From assembly GCA_959607715.1 (NCBI GenBank), contig CAUHNN010000001.1:124001-188000 (forward strand): a stretch of DNA of 64,000 nucleotides, written 5' to 3'. The notes under the pieces were generated by a model. It ran no database searches. It worked only from the letters and a program-made list of their open reading frames with translations, and was not told where the DNA came from. Numbering within the stretch: position 1 is the stretch's first letter; every line of letters starts with the position of its first letter. A program made the translations under genes and the position numbers. This document shows positions 20,255 through 27,247 of the stretch, in pieces. The stretch comes from an uncultured Eggerthella sp. (GTDB lineage Bacteria; Actinomycetota; Coriobacteriia; Coriobacteriales; Eggerthellaceae).

Positions 20255-20677
20255 TTAGATGAAGGCGCCCGTCGTGGTCATGTTCAGGCGCCCCGTTTTG
20301 ACGCCCTTGGTGCCGATGATCAAGTTGGCGATATCTTGGACCAGACCCGTCTCCCCTTTGAGGATGATCACTTCGAGGCAGTTGTCTTCATCGACGTGAA
20401 CATGCATCGAGGAAACAATGGTCTCGAGATACATATGCTGAATGTAGTGAAGCTTTTCCTGAAGATCGCCCGCGTGATGGTCGTAAACGATGGTCAGCGT
20501 GCCCATCACGATACGACCTGGCATGGAGCACTCATCCTCGACGAGCGCGTCGCGCACGAGGTCTCGAACCACTTCGCTGCGGTTCTTGGCGAGCCCTCGA
20601 CGAGCGACGAGCTGATCGAACTTGATCAGCAGGTCCTCGGGCATCGCCACGGAAAATCTCATCAAATCATTGCCCAT
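20255..20677 (-). CDS. nikR: Nickel-responsive ribbon-helix-helix regulator NikR
   Basis: The 140-residue protein has an N-terminal ribbon-helix-helix (MRFSVAMPEDLLIKFDQLVARRGLAKNRSEVVRDLVRDAL) and a C-terminal ACT-like domain. The four square-planar Ni ligands are present at the right spacing: His81, His92, His94 and Cys100 (MHVHVDEDNC), the same 11-2-6 pattern as in E. coli NikR. It would repress Ni uptake when Ni is plentiful. It sits between an 84-residue unknown and hypE, so it links Ni supply to hydrogenase maturation. Confidence 0.95.
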   Translation of the reverse strand: MGNDLMRFSVAMPEDLLIKFDQLVARRGLAKNRSEVVRDLVRDALVEDECSMPGRIVMGTLTIVYDHHAGDLQEKLHYIQHMYLETIVSSMHVHVDEDNCLEVIILKGETGLVQDIANLIIGTKGVKTGRLNMTTTGAFI

Positions 20678-20699
20678 GGGGTTCTCTCCGTCGTTCCCT

Positions 20700-20954
20700 C
20701 TACACGAGGTTAACCGTCACGCCGCTGGCGCTCTGAGCATCTTCGTCAAGGGCATCCTTGGCTTCATCGAGCGTTGCGCGCACCTCGTCGAGAAGTGCCA
20801 TGGCCGCATGAAGCTTTTCCCCTACCGTTTCGAAGCCGGCATCGGCGGCTTGATGCCCAAGGTTGTGGACCCAGCGGCGCTCGAGCTTCACATGGTCGTC
20901 GATCTGATCGACCATCTGCTCGAACTGGCCGGTATTGATTCCGTTAGTGCACAT
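20700..20954 (-). CDS. Hypothetical helical protein (84 aa) upstream of nikR
   Basis: The ATG has a perfect AAGGAGG ribosome binding site and the stop is 22 bp before nikR, so this is a real first gene of the nikR-hypE unit. The protein is soluble and helical, beginning MCTNGINTGQFEQMVDQIDD. His residues at 21, 30, 34 and 49 (DDHVKLERRWVHNLGHQAAD, then GEKLHAAM) with Cys2 could form a metal site. The C-terminal half is an acidic helix. I do not recognise the family; a Ni-handling or sensing role is inferred only from neighbours and His content. Confidence 0.75.
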   Translation of the reverse strand: MCTNGINTGQFEQMVDQIDDHVKLERRWVHNLGHQAADAGFETVGEKLHAAMALLDEVRATLDEAKDALDEDAQSASGVTVNLV

Positions 20955-21096
20955 GGTTCCTCCTTCTGCTGATGCAGCTGGTTTGCTTTCCGCCCATTAT
21001 CCCCCTTGGCGCGACAATAAAGCGCAGATCTTGCTTTGCGGTGTGATTTTTTCCACAATTAATAGCATCGTTCCATTCACCCTCGAAAGGACGCCA

Positions 21097-21546
21097 ATGA
21101 TCGAGCCGGGAACCATCCTCTATGAACGCATCCGCCTTTCGCACCTTTCCGCATTCGCGGGCACCATCAACGGATCTTCCGATGCGATCTCGTGCGTAGT
21201 CAGTTCCACGAAGCTCGACGACGGCGCGCTGACGGCGCTGAGCGCAGGCCTCGAAGCGCGGGGGTATCCGAAAACGCAAATGACCCTCATCGAGCGCGAC
21301 GAAGCGCAACCGGAATCCCTTGCCGATGCCGTCGAGGCGCTCGATCCGCTCGTCGTCGTCATAACCGACCGCGCAAGCGTTGAGGCCGCATCTCGTGCCT
21401 ATAACGTCGCACTTGCCCTGGAATCCGAAGAGCTGCTCCTCGGACGCCCCTGCCGCTGCTTCGAGGATTTCCCTGCGCTCCTCGCCACCGAGGAAGGGAA
21501 GCGTCGAGCATGGGGCGTCCTTTCCTCGCTGCCTCATCGACGGTGA
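21097..21546 (+). CDS. Hypothetical protein (149 aa), divergent from the nikR unit
   Basis: The reading frame is supported by an ATG with GAAAGGA 6 bp upstream and by codon use matching the neighbours. No signal peptide or membrane helix is seen. The middle includes MTLIERDEAQPESLADAVEALDPLVVVITDRASVEAAS, which looks like an alpha/beta fold with a central hydrophobic strand (PLVVVIT). It ends LATEEGKRRAWGVLSSLPHRR. I do not recognise the family. It faces away from the Ni genes across a 142-bp gap, which must hold both promoters. Confidence 0.65.
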   Translation: MIEPGTILYERIRLSHLSAFAGTINGSSDAISCVVSSTKLDDGALTALSAGLEARGYPKTQMTLIERDEAQPESLADAVEALDPLVVVITDRASVEAASRAYNVALALESEELLLGRPCRCFEDFPALLATEEGKRRAWGVLSSLPHRR

Positions 21547-21664
21547 CCGCTTCCTCCTTCGATGCATATTTCTTGTGCGAAAGGGCAGGCGAGCGCGGGG
21601 GTGCTATCCTTTTCTCGTTCAGTCAACGATCGAGCGGATCAGCTCTATCCTGAAAGGTGCTTCC

Positions 21665-22792
21665 ATGCCTAACAAAACGCTCTCTTGCCCCCATGAGGAC
21701 CAAACCATTCTCGTTGCTGGTGGAGCTGGCTTCATCGGAAGCCACACCTGCGTCGAGCTTCTCGAGCAGAACTACCGCGTCGTCATCTTCGACGACCTGT
21801 CCAACTCGAGCGAAGTCGCCGTCGAACGCATTCGCGAGCTAACGGGAGCGAACGATGAGAGCCTTGCATTCATCAAGGCATCCATCCTCGATAGGGCTGC
21901 GCTCGAAGAAGTGTTCTCCCGTTACGACATCAATGCGATCATCCACTTCGCTGGCTTCAAAGCCGTCGGGGAAAGCACGGAAAAGCCGCTCGAATACTAT
22001 TGGAACAACGTAGCTGGCTCCCTCGTCCTTTTCGACGTCGCGCGCAACCACGGCGTCAAGAACATCATCTTCTCTTCGTCGGCAACGGTCTATGGCGAAC
22101 CCGACTCCATTCCCATCACCGAAGCGTGCCCCCTTCATCCCTCCACCAACCCCTACGGAGAGACGAAGGTCATGCTCGAGCGCATCCTTACTGACCTCTA
22201 CCGCGCAGACGATGAATGGAACATCGTGCTCCTCCGCTACTTCAACCCCATCGGCGCTCACGAAAGCGGCCGAATCGGAGAGGATCCGAAGGACATCCCG
22301 AACAACCTCCTTCCTTACGTTTCTCAGGTCGCGATCGGCAAGCTCGATTACATTCGCGTCTTCGGCAACGACTATCCCACCCCTGACGGCACGGGCGTGC
22401 GCGACTACATCCACGTCGTTGACCTTGCCCGAGGGCATGTGAAGGCCCTCGATTTCATGGGCGGCAAGGTGGGTACAGGCCGCGCGATCGGATTGGGTAG
22501 CCTCGAGGGCAAGGCTTGCGAAGACGGGACTCGCACGGGCGTCGCCATCTTCAACCTCGGCACCGGAACCGGATCCAGCGTTCTCGACGTCATCCATGCC
22601 TTTGAGGAAGCATGCGGCAAGGAGCTTCCCTACAAGATCTGCCCGCGTCGCGCAGGCGATATCGCCACCAACTACGCAGCCTGCGACAAGGCCCGCGAGG
22701 AACTCGAATGGGTTGCCGAATACGACCTGGCTCGCATGTGCGCCGACTCCTGGCGTTGGCGGTCGAACAACCCCGACGGATACGGAGCGTAA
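21665..22792 (+). CDS. galE: UDP-glucose 4-epimerase
   Basis: The 375-residue extended short-chain dehydrogenase has the NAD-binding VAGGAGFIGSHTCVELL, the substrate motif HFAGFKAVGESTEKPLEYYWNN, FSSSATVYG, and the catalytic Tyr-Lys pair in PYGETK. RYFNPIGAHESGRIGEDP and YPTPDGTGVRDYIHVVDLARGH are specific to GalE. It interconverts UDP-glucose and UDP-galactose. A short extra insertion (about 270-300, GKVGTGRAIGLGSLEGKACEDG) is longer than in E. coli GalE. A bidirectional terminator follows. Confidence 0.96.
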   Translation: MPNKTLSCPHEDQTILVAGGAGFIGSHTCVELLEQNYRVVIFDDLSNSSEVAVERIRELTGANDESLAFIKASILDRAALEEVFSRYDINAIIHFAGFKAVGESTEKPLEYYWNNVAGSLVLFDVARNHGVKNIIFSSSATVYGEPDSIPITEACPLHPSTNPYGETKVMLERILTDLYRADDEWNIVLLRYFNPIGAHESGRIGEDPKDIPNNLLPYVSQVAIGKLDYIRVFGNDYPTPDGTGVRDYIHVVDLARGHVKALDFMGGKVGTGRAIGLGSLEGKACEDGTRTGVAIFNLGTGTGSSVLDVIHAFEEACGKELPYKICPRRAGDIATNYAACDKAREELEWVAEYDLARMCADSWRWRSNNPDGYGA

Positions 22793-22811
22793 AATCTCCT
22801 CCATAGATGAG

Positions 22812-22840
22812 AAAAGCCGGCACATGCCGGCTTTTTCTTT
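22812..22840. terminator. Bidirectional terminator between galE and the HAD gene
   Basis: GCCGGCA and TGCCGGC form a short tight hairpin with four A residues on the left and five T residues on the right, so it can stop both the plus-strand galE transcript and the minus-strand HAD transcript. Confidence 0.85.
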
Positions 22841-22843
22841 GGC

Positions 22844-23500
22844 TTATTGGAAACTAAGGATATCCTCGACCTTATCGATCAACTCGTCGGGCTTTCCCTG
22901 CTCGAGCATCTCAAGCGGCTGATACCCCCACGTCACGCCGACTGCGTACATCCCGGCGTTATGAGCCGCCTGCATATCGCTGCCCGAATCGCCGAAGTAG
23001 ACGCACTTCTCAGGATCCAATCCCATCTCTTGAGCGCTACGAAGCAGACCTTCAGGTGCGGGTTTACGGGGGATGTCCGCGGCTTCCCCATGAGAAACGT
23101 CGAAGAGCGAGGGGAAGTAGGTGCGTTCAACATCACGGACCCCCTGTTCGAATTTATTAGATACGATTCCGAGTTTTTTCCCGCTCGCGCGCAAAGCGGA
23201 AAGGACATCGAGCATCTTGGGATAGGGTTTCGTGAGGTTCAGCCCGTATTCCGAATAAAGCGAAGTGAAATGGTCGAAAACCCGCTGAGCCTGCTCCTCG
23301 GTTGCCTCCGCGGGAACCGCCTGCAGCACAAGCGACATCACTCCATTGCCTACGAAGCGAAGGATCTCGCTTTCCGCATGAGGAGGAAAACCTTCCAACT
23401 CGAGCGCCTTGTTCGTCACCACCACAAGATCGGGAAGCGTATGGAGGAGCGTGCCGTCCATGTCGAACAGAAACCCCTCGAACCCCGATTGATGCTCCAT
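22844..23500 (-). CDS. HAD-family phosphatase (phosphoglycolate phosphatase-like)
   Basis: This 218-residue hydrolase carries motif I FLFDMDGTLLHTLPDL, motif II IVSNKFEQ, a Lys motif RKPAPEGL, and motif IV YFGDSGSDMQAAHNAGM. It is subfamily IA, close to Gph. The ATG at 23500 has AAAGG about 9 bp upstream; an ATG at 23536 with GGGATGG is an alternative that would add 12 residues. Its likely job is clearing 2-phosphoglycolate from DNA repair or a similar small phosphate ester. It converges on galE. Confidence 0.85.
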   Translation of the reverse strand: MEHQSGFEGFLFDMDGTLLHTLPDLVVVTNKALELEGFPPHAESEILRFVGNGVMSLVLQAVPAEATEEQAQRVFDHFTSLYSEYGLNLTKPYPKMLDVLSALRASGKKLGIVSNKFEQGVRDVERTYFPSLFDVSHGEAADIPRKPAPEGLLRSAQEMGLDPEKCVYFGDSGSDMQAAHNAGMYAVGVTWGYQPLEMLEQGKPDELIDKVEDILSFQ

Positions 23501-23592
23501 CGCTTCGCCTTTCGCTACTTCTGCGGCAGCACGCATACAACCATCCCTTTAAATGAAAATCGGCCCGCGAAAGCGTGGCCGATAGATTCTCC

Positions 23593-23644
23593 TGGAGCGG
23601 GTGACGGGATTCGAACCCGCGAATGCAAGCTTGGGAAGCTGATT
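23593..23644 (-). pseudogene. 3' fragment of a tRNA-Gly gene
   Basis: The minus strand holds a normal tRNA 3' half: anticodon loop TTCCCAA (CCC, glycine), T arm GCGGGTTCGAATCCCGT, acceptor strand CACCCGC and TCCA. The expected 5' half (GCGGGTG acceptor strand and a D arm) is missing; the upstream sequence reads ATCGGGTAAGGAATC instead. A tRNA 3' fragment is the classic scar of an integrated element. A D-armless tRNA-like RNA could be drawn (CGGGT with ACCCG) but I consider it unlikely. Confidence 0.7.
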
Positions 23645-23787
23645 CCTTACCCGATCTTCCGCGACCTGAATTATCCGTCTGACCTCGCTGTTCTTAAAAC
23701 CAACACTGTAATTCTAGCAAACGTACTGGACGAAATACTGGAAAAACGATTAGTTTTCCAACCAACAAACAATTCTACTCTGAAACA

Positions 23788-23814
23788 CGAAAGTCGCCAA
23801 AATGGCGACTTTCG
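23788..23814. terminator. Strong hairpin 3' of tRNA-Gly
   Basis: A perfect 12-bp stem (CGAAAGTCGCCA with TGGCGACTTTCG) has a 3-base loop. It starts 12 bp beyond the tRNA CCA end in the direction of tRNA transcription. The T tract after it is weak (TGTTT), so it is a probable terminator or processing signal. Confidence 0.6.
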
Positions 23815-23826
23815 ACACGTTATTTC

Positions 23827-23901
23827 TGGAGCGGGCGACGAGAATCGAACTCGCGTCAGATGCTTGGGAAGCATCGGTAATAACCATTATACGACGCCCG
23901 C
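23827..23901 (-). tRNA. tRNA-Gly (anticodon CCC)
   Basis: The minus strand folds as a complete tRNA: acceptor GCGGGCG with CGCCCGC, D arm around GTATAATGGTTATTAC, anticodon stem GATGC/GCATC around TTCCCAA (anticodon CCC), T arm GCGAG-TTCGATT-CTCGT, and an encoded CCA. The gene is 75 nt. The integrase gene ends 72 bp from its 5' end, so it marks the left boundary zone of the ICE. Confidence 0.96.
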
Positions 23902-23973
23902 ATTGGCAAATCATTATAACTCTGCCGCCGTACATCCCACCGGTCAATTCAACGAAACCCCACGAGTCTCAGC

Positions 23974-25362
23974 TTAAACGGCGGCACGCAGAAAGCTCAT
24001 ATACCTAGATCCGATCCCGATGCCCGTGTTCGGAACATAACCGGTATATAGATCGAGGGTGTAGGCCGAGCTTGCGTGCCCCATGAGTACAGAGACCGTC
24101 TTGATGTTCTCTCCGTTGGCAAGGTTCAAAGTGGCGAATGTGTGCCTGAGTGCATAGGGTCTGATCCCTTCGAAGCCAGCTGCGCCTATGAAGCTGCGCC
24201 AATCCCTTAGCCAGGACTGATAGGTGCGCGGGATGACGTCTGGGCCGCACACCAGCATGGACATCGAGGGCTTGAGTCCCAGCGCCTTCATCTGGTTCGA
24301 CTTGATGTCGATCCATGCCTTGACCTCGCCTGCCGTGTAAGCATCGATCGGCACCGACCTTCGCCCGGCATCCGACTTGGGGTAGCTCCTTATCGTCTTG
24401 CCGTCGCGGTCTAGGACGCTGACGATGTTGATTGAAGCTTCAGAGCCATCAAAGGCAATGTCTCCGACATGGATGGCGAGCATCTCTTCCGGGCGCATGC
24501 CCGTGTTCAAGAGCAGGAGCACGCTCACCTTGAAGTAGTCCAAGGGGAGCTTCTCGACCTCGCCTAAGAAGCGTCCGGCATCATCTGCCATAAGTGGGTC
24601 GATCAAAGGCTTGCTCTTCTTGAACACGCGGGTGAGGAACTTCGCCTTCGCGACGTTCTTCGTGATGTCATCTTTTTCCAGCGCGTAGTTCATGACCTCG
24701 CGGAGAAACTTGAGTATCTTCGACTGCATGTCGGGGCCTGCCACTTTTATGGGCTTGTACGGCTTCTTCAAGGTGCCGTGCTTCTTTGCCCACCTGACCG
24801 TCTTTCGGTTCTCCTCTTGCTTCGCCCTGCGCTCAAGCGCCCATTTCCTGGAGAGCTCGGGGACTTTGAGCAAGCATCTTTCGATGTCTTCTGCCGTCAC
24901 CTTGCACATAGGGATATCGCCGATGACCTCGTCGATGTACTTCAGGAACAGGCGCTCATGTCTCACTACGCCATCGGTAATCGACCCGTTGCTGCGGATC
25001 TCTATGTAGCGGTCGATGTAGCTCCCTAAAGGCGTTACGCATTCGCCGGGCTTGCTCTTCCCATCACCGCTTCGAGTCCAGCCACGCAATTCAAGGGCTC
25101 GTTCAAGCTCTGCGTTCTTTTCATCCTCGAACGCGTCCATCTGGTCTTTCAGATCCTCCTTTTTGTTGAGCGCGAAAACGACGTGCGTGAGCTTCTTCTT
25201 TCCGTCGAAATAGGTGCGGTATTCCTCGGGGACGCGAATGGTCAACTGGTAGGCCGTCGTCCGCGAATCCTTGCGGCGACGGCGCGGCAGGCCCTTCTGC
25301 TTTCGCGCTTCGTCCAAGTCATATGGTTTGTCGCACCTTAGCTTCTTCGTCCCCAATTTCAT
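23974..25362 (-). CDS. int: Tyrosine recombinase/integrase
   Basis: The 462-residue protein has an N-terminal arm-binding region, a SAM-like core-binding domain (about 115-245) and a C-terminal catalytic domain. Catalytic residues visible are Arg in NTGMRPEEM, the YALRHTFATLN box (Arg and His, with Tyr in place of the first His), His in LMGHASSAYT and the nucleophile Tyr in LDLYTGY. This is the Tn916/phage-type Int family. It would insert and excise the ICE, probably at the adjacent tRNA-Gly. It overlaps the excisionase-like gene by 44 bp, so the two are co-expressed. Confidence 0.95.
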   Translation of the reverse strand: MKLGTKKLRCDKPYDLDEARKQKGLPRRRRKDSRTTAYQLTIRVPEEYRTYFDGKKKLTHVVFALNKKEDLKDQMDAFEDEKNAELERALELRGWTRSGDGKSKPGECVTPLGSYIDRYIEIRSNGSITDGVVRHERLFLKYIDEVIGDIPMCKVTAEDIERCLLKVPELSRKWALERRAKQEENRKTVRWAKKHGTLKKPYKPIKVAGPDMQSKILKFLREVMNYALEKDDITKNVAKAKFLTRVFKKSKPLIDPLMADDAGRFLGEVEKLPLDYFKVSVLLLLNTGMRPEEMLAIHVGDIAFDGSEASINIVSVLDRDGKTIRSYPKSDAGRRSVPIDAYTAGEVKAWIDIKSNQMKALGLKPSMSMLVCGPDVIPRTYQSWLRDWRSFIGAAGFEGIRPYALRHTFATLNLANGENIKTVSVLMGHASSAYTLDLYTGYVPNTGIGIGSRYMSFLRAAV

Positions 25363-25624
25363 CGACCGCCTTCCGGTTCTTGTTGAGGTAGTTGAGAAGC
25401 CCGAGTTTCGGGACGCACCACTTGATACCGATCCTGCAGCCCTGGATATCGCCCCTGTTCAGGAGCTTCCTGATCTCTTGCCCGGTCGAGCCGGTGAAGT
25501 CCGCGACCTGATCCGGGGTCATCATGTATGGGTAAGGCTCCAACATGAAAAGGTACAGGCCGTCGGGGTCGGCATCTCTTAAGCGCTGCTCGTCGAAGGG
25601 GACTTCCTCTATCTCATGTTCCAT
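25319..25624 (-). CDS. Excisionase-like helix-turn-helix protein (101 aa)
   Basis: The protein begins at an ATG with GAGGAGG upstream. It contains a MerR/Xis-type winged helix: PYPYMMTPDQVADFTGSTGQEIRKLLNRGDIQGCRIGIKWCVPKLGLLNYLNKN. This fold recognises att-arm DNA and steers integrase toward excision. The N-terminal 35 residues are acidic and the C-terminus is charged. The 44-bp overlap with int and shared strand fit a xis-int pair. It lies next to a repeat-rich control region. Confidence 0.8.
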   Translation of the reverse strand: MEHEIEEVPFDEQRLRDADPDGLYLFMLEPYPYMMTPDQVADFTGSTGQEIRKLLNRGDIQGCRIGIKWCVPKLGLLNYLNKNRKAVDEIGDEEAKVRQTI

Positions 25625-25682
25625 ATCAGCCTCCTCTCGCCAAGGTGGCTTCCTGCCACAATCTTTTCCTTTGCTGAAATTT

Positions 25683-25724
25683 GAGACAACGATGCGAAAG
25701 CGCCGCTCGCATCGTTGACGTCTC
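25683..25724. repeat. Imperfect inverted repeat with two stem blocks
   Basis: AACGATGCGA pairs with TCGCATCGTT around a 9-base loop, and outer GAGAC pairs with GTCTC with a 3-base bulge on one side. The total is a 15-bp stem about 60 bp upstream of the excisionase-like gene. It may be an mRNA leader hairpin or a protein site. Confidence 0.75.
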
Positions 25725-25735
25725 GGGGTAGATAT

Positions 25736-25753
25736 GCCTCGCGCCTGCGAGGC
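25736..25753. repeat. 7-bp hairpin with 4-base loop
   Basis: GCCTCGC and GCGAGGC flank GCCT. It follows the larger hairpin by 11 bp; together they form a compact structured block. Confidence 0.7.
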
Positions 25754-25869
25754 GGATGCGTATTCGAGTGTCAAGGTGCATGGCTAGGCGCACGTTTCCC
25801 AGATTGCGAAAACGAAGCGCTGTGTCGCCTCTCGAACACTAGTAAGAAAAGGGCCAGGAACTGGAAATA

Positions 25870-25896
25870 TTCACCATGCCGGTGAAATAAATCACC
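25870..25896. promoter_or_regulatory. TTCACC/GGTGAA operator-like cluster
   Basis: TTCACC, GGTGAA and TCACC occur in a row with 5-base spacers, so the central GGTGAA can pair with either neighbour. This arrangement suggests cooperative binding by a dimeric regulator, most likely the XRE protein encoded 96 bp downstream. Confidence 0.55.
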
Positions 25897-25991
25897 CTGA
25901 AGGGGAAACAATCGCAAGAGCATCTATATCGCCTTTAGCCTAATAAATGTACCTATTGGATTTATGAGAAGGATGCGTTAGGTAGACGAGG

Positions 25992-26276
25992 ATGGAGCTA
26001 ATCGAGCTAATATCGATAAGGATTGATGAAGTCCGCTCGCAATGTGGCCAAGACATCACCGAGCTGGCGAGGCGCGCGGGCATCAAGAACAAGACCCTCT
26101 GGAAGACCCTTCACGGGAACCGAGAGATGAAGGCAGATGAGCTTGTCGCTCTCTGCTACGTCCTCAAGCTCGACTTCAACCATTTCATCAACGAGAAGAT
26201 TCAGGAAGACCTCGATGCCAGATGCTGGAAGGCGATTCGGGATCTGAGCACGAATCCGCATAGCTTCGAGCGTTGA
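25992..26276 (+). CDS. XRE-family helix-turn-helix regulator (94 aa)
   Basis: The small protein has a phage Cro/C1-type HTH: VRSQCGQDITELARRAGIKNKTLWKTLHGNREMKADELVALCYVLKLD (about 14-61). The C-terminal 30 residues (HFINEKIQEDLDARCWKAIRDLS) form a helix that may dimerise. It is divergent from xis-int across the repeat-rich control region, the normal place for an ICE maintenance regulator. No ribosome binding site better than GACGAGG is seen before the ATG. Confidence 0.82.
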   Translation: MELIELISIRIDEVRSQCGQDITELARRAGIKNKTLWKTLHGNREMKADELVALCYVLKLDFNHFINEKIQEDLDARCWKAIRDLSTNPHSFER

Positions 26277-26314
26277 TTCTCCTGTCGATACACAAATCTA
26301 TTCGGGATGGTTCT

Positions 26315-26572
26315 ATGAGCGAAGGCAGCCCCAAACAAGAAAAGAGGCAAATCCTGCCCCAGGATTATTACGACTCAAGGCAAGTCATGGCGCTGTTGAA
26401 ACTGAGCAAGCAAAAATATTACGAGCTTGTCGAGAGAGAAGAGGACCCGTTGCCGATGCGGATGTATGGATGGTCTACAAGAGGAGCACTTGCGGAGCGC
26501 GGCGAGCTCATGGCATGGTTCAAGCGGAATACGCGCTTGGCACGCGATAGCAAGAGACGCGGAAAGAACTAA
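26315..26572 (+). CDS. Small helix-turn-helix DNA-binding protein (85 aa)
   Basis: The protein contains a MerR/excisionase-like helix pair, DYYDSRQVMALLKLSKQKYYELVEREEDPLPMRMYG, followed by ELMAWFKRNTRLARD, the usual ending of pyocin activator/Xis-like domains. It lies 38 bp after the XRE gene in the same direction. It may be a second excisionase or a transcriptional partner of the XRE protein. The start ATG at 26315 has only a weak GGGATGG upstream. Confidence 0.7.
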   Translation: MSEGSPKQEKRQILPQDYYDSRQVMALLKLSKQKYYELVEREEDPLPMRMYGWSTRGALAERGELMAWFKRNTRLARDSKRRGKN

Positions 26573-26601
26573 CTTCCTGTTTTGACAAATACGATTCCAA
26601 T

Positions 26602-26650
26602 AGAAACTTTCACTCTGAAAACATGCTACAATATCAGCATGAAAGTTTCT
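26602..26650. promoter_or_regulatory. abiE operator: perfect 11-bp inverted repeat around -10 and start codon
   Basis: AGAAACTTTCA (26602-26612) and TGAAAGTTTCT (26640-26650) are perfect complements flanking 27 bp. Between them lies a -10-like TACAAT (26627-26632) whose predicted start of transcription falls on or next to the ATG at 26639, so the message may be leaderless. The geometry fits autorepression by the AbiEi antitoxin, which is known to bind inverted repeats in its own promoter. Confidence 0.75.
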
Positions 26651-27247
26651 TATTTGACATACGAAGAGCTGTTGAGCGACATGCTGGAGCGAAAAGGCGG
26701 CGTTCTCACCGCGCGAGATGCCTCGGATGCCAACATTCCGAAGAAGGTCCTTTACCGCTTCATTCAGGAAAACGAGCTTGAGAAGGCCTCGCACGGGGTC
26801 TACGTGAGCCCAGACGAGATTCCTGACGAACTGTATCTGCTGCAGCAACGTTATCCCAAGATCATCTTCTCGCACCAGACGGCATTGTGGCTTCACGACC
26901 TCGCGGAGCGCGAGCCGCTCCCCATCTCGCTAACCGTCGATTCAAATTACAACGCAGGGTCTCTCTCCGACCAGGGGGTGAAGATCTACTACGTCAAACC
27001 CGATTGGTATGACATGGGATCATGCGAGGCGAAGTCTCCAGGCGGCCATCTTGTCAGGGCGTATGACAGAGAGCGCACCCTCTGCGACATGATTCGACGG
27101 CGGAAAGCGACGGATCCAGCTGCCTACAGGTACGCGCTTCGGCGCTATGCCGGATCGCCCGATAAGAACCTTCTGAACCTGAGCGAATACTCGCAGAGGA
27201 TGGGGATCGAGCGCCAGGTGGCGCAGGCGATGGAGGTGCTTCTGTGA
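26639..27247 (+). CDS. abiEi: AbiEi-type antitoxin / transcriptional repressor
   Basis: The 202-residue protein has the AbiEi N-terminal winged helix (LLSDMLERKGGVLTARDASDANIPKKVLYRFIQENELEKASHGVYVSPDEIPDELYLLQQRYPKIIFSHQTALWLHDL). The C-terminal antitoxin domain includes VKIYYVKPDWYDMG and VRAYDRERTLCDMIRRRKATD. The ATG sits at the predicted transcription start without a ribosome binding site. The stop overlaps the toxin start (GTGA). It represses the operon and counteracts AbiEii without direct binding in the type IV toxin-antitoxin model. Earlier in-frame ATG codons lie upstream of the -10 and are rejected. Confidence 0.9.
   Translation: MKVSYLTYEELLSDMLERKGGVLTARDASDANIPKKVLYRFIQENELEKASHGVYVSPDEIPDELYLLQQRYPKIIFSHQTALWLHDLAEREPLPISLTVDSNYNAGSLSDQGVKIYYVKPDWYDMGSCEAKSPGGHLVRAYDRERTLCDMIRRRKATDPAAYRYALRRYAGSPDKNLLNLSEYSQRMGIERQVAQAMEVLL

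Larger units (their letters stand above)
25625..25991. other. Control region between xis-int and the XRE gene (no gene)
   Basis: These 367 bp separate divergent genes and carry no supported reading frame. They hold two strong hairpins (25683-25724 and 25736-25753) near the xis side and a TTCACC/GGTGAA repeat cluster (25870-25896) near the XRE side. The half nearest the XRE gene is AT-rich, as expected of promoters. It is the likely switch between integrated and excised states, and may include attP arm sites. Confidence 0.6.

Noticed and set aside
23593..23670. A second complete tRNA-Gly, or a tRNA-Sec
   Set aside because: The acceptor 5' strand and D arm are missing, and the anticodon is CCC with no long variable arm.
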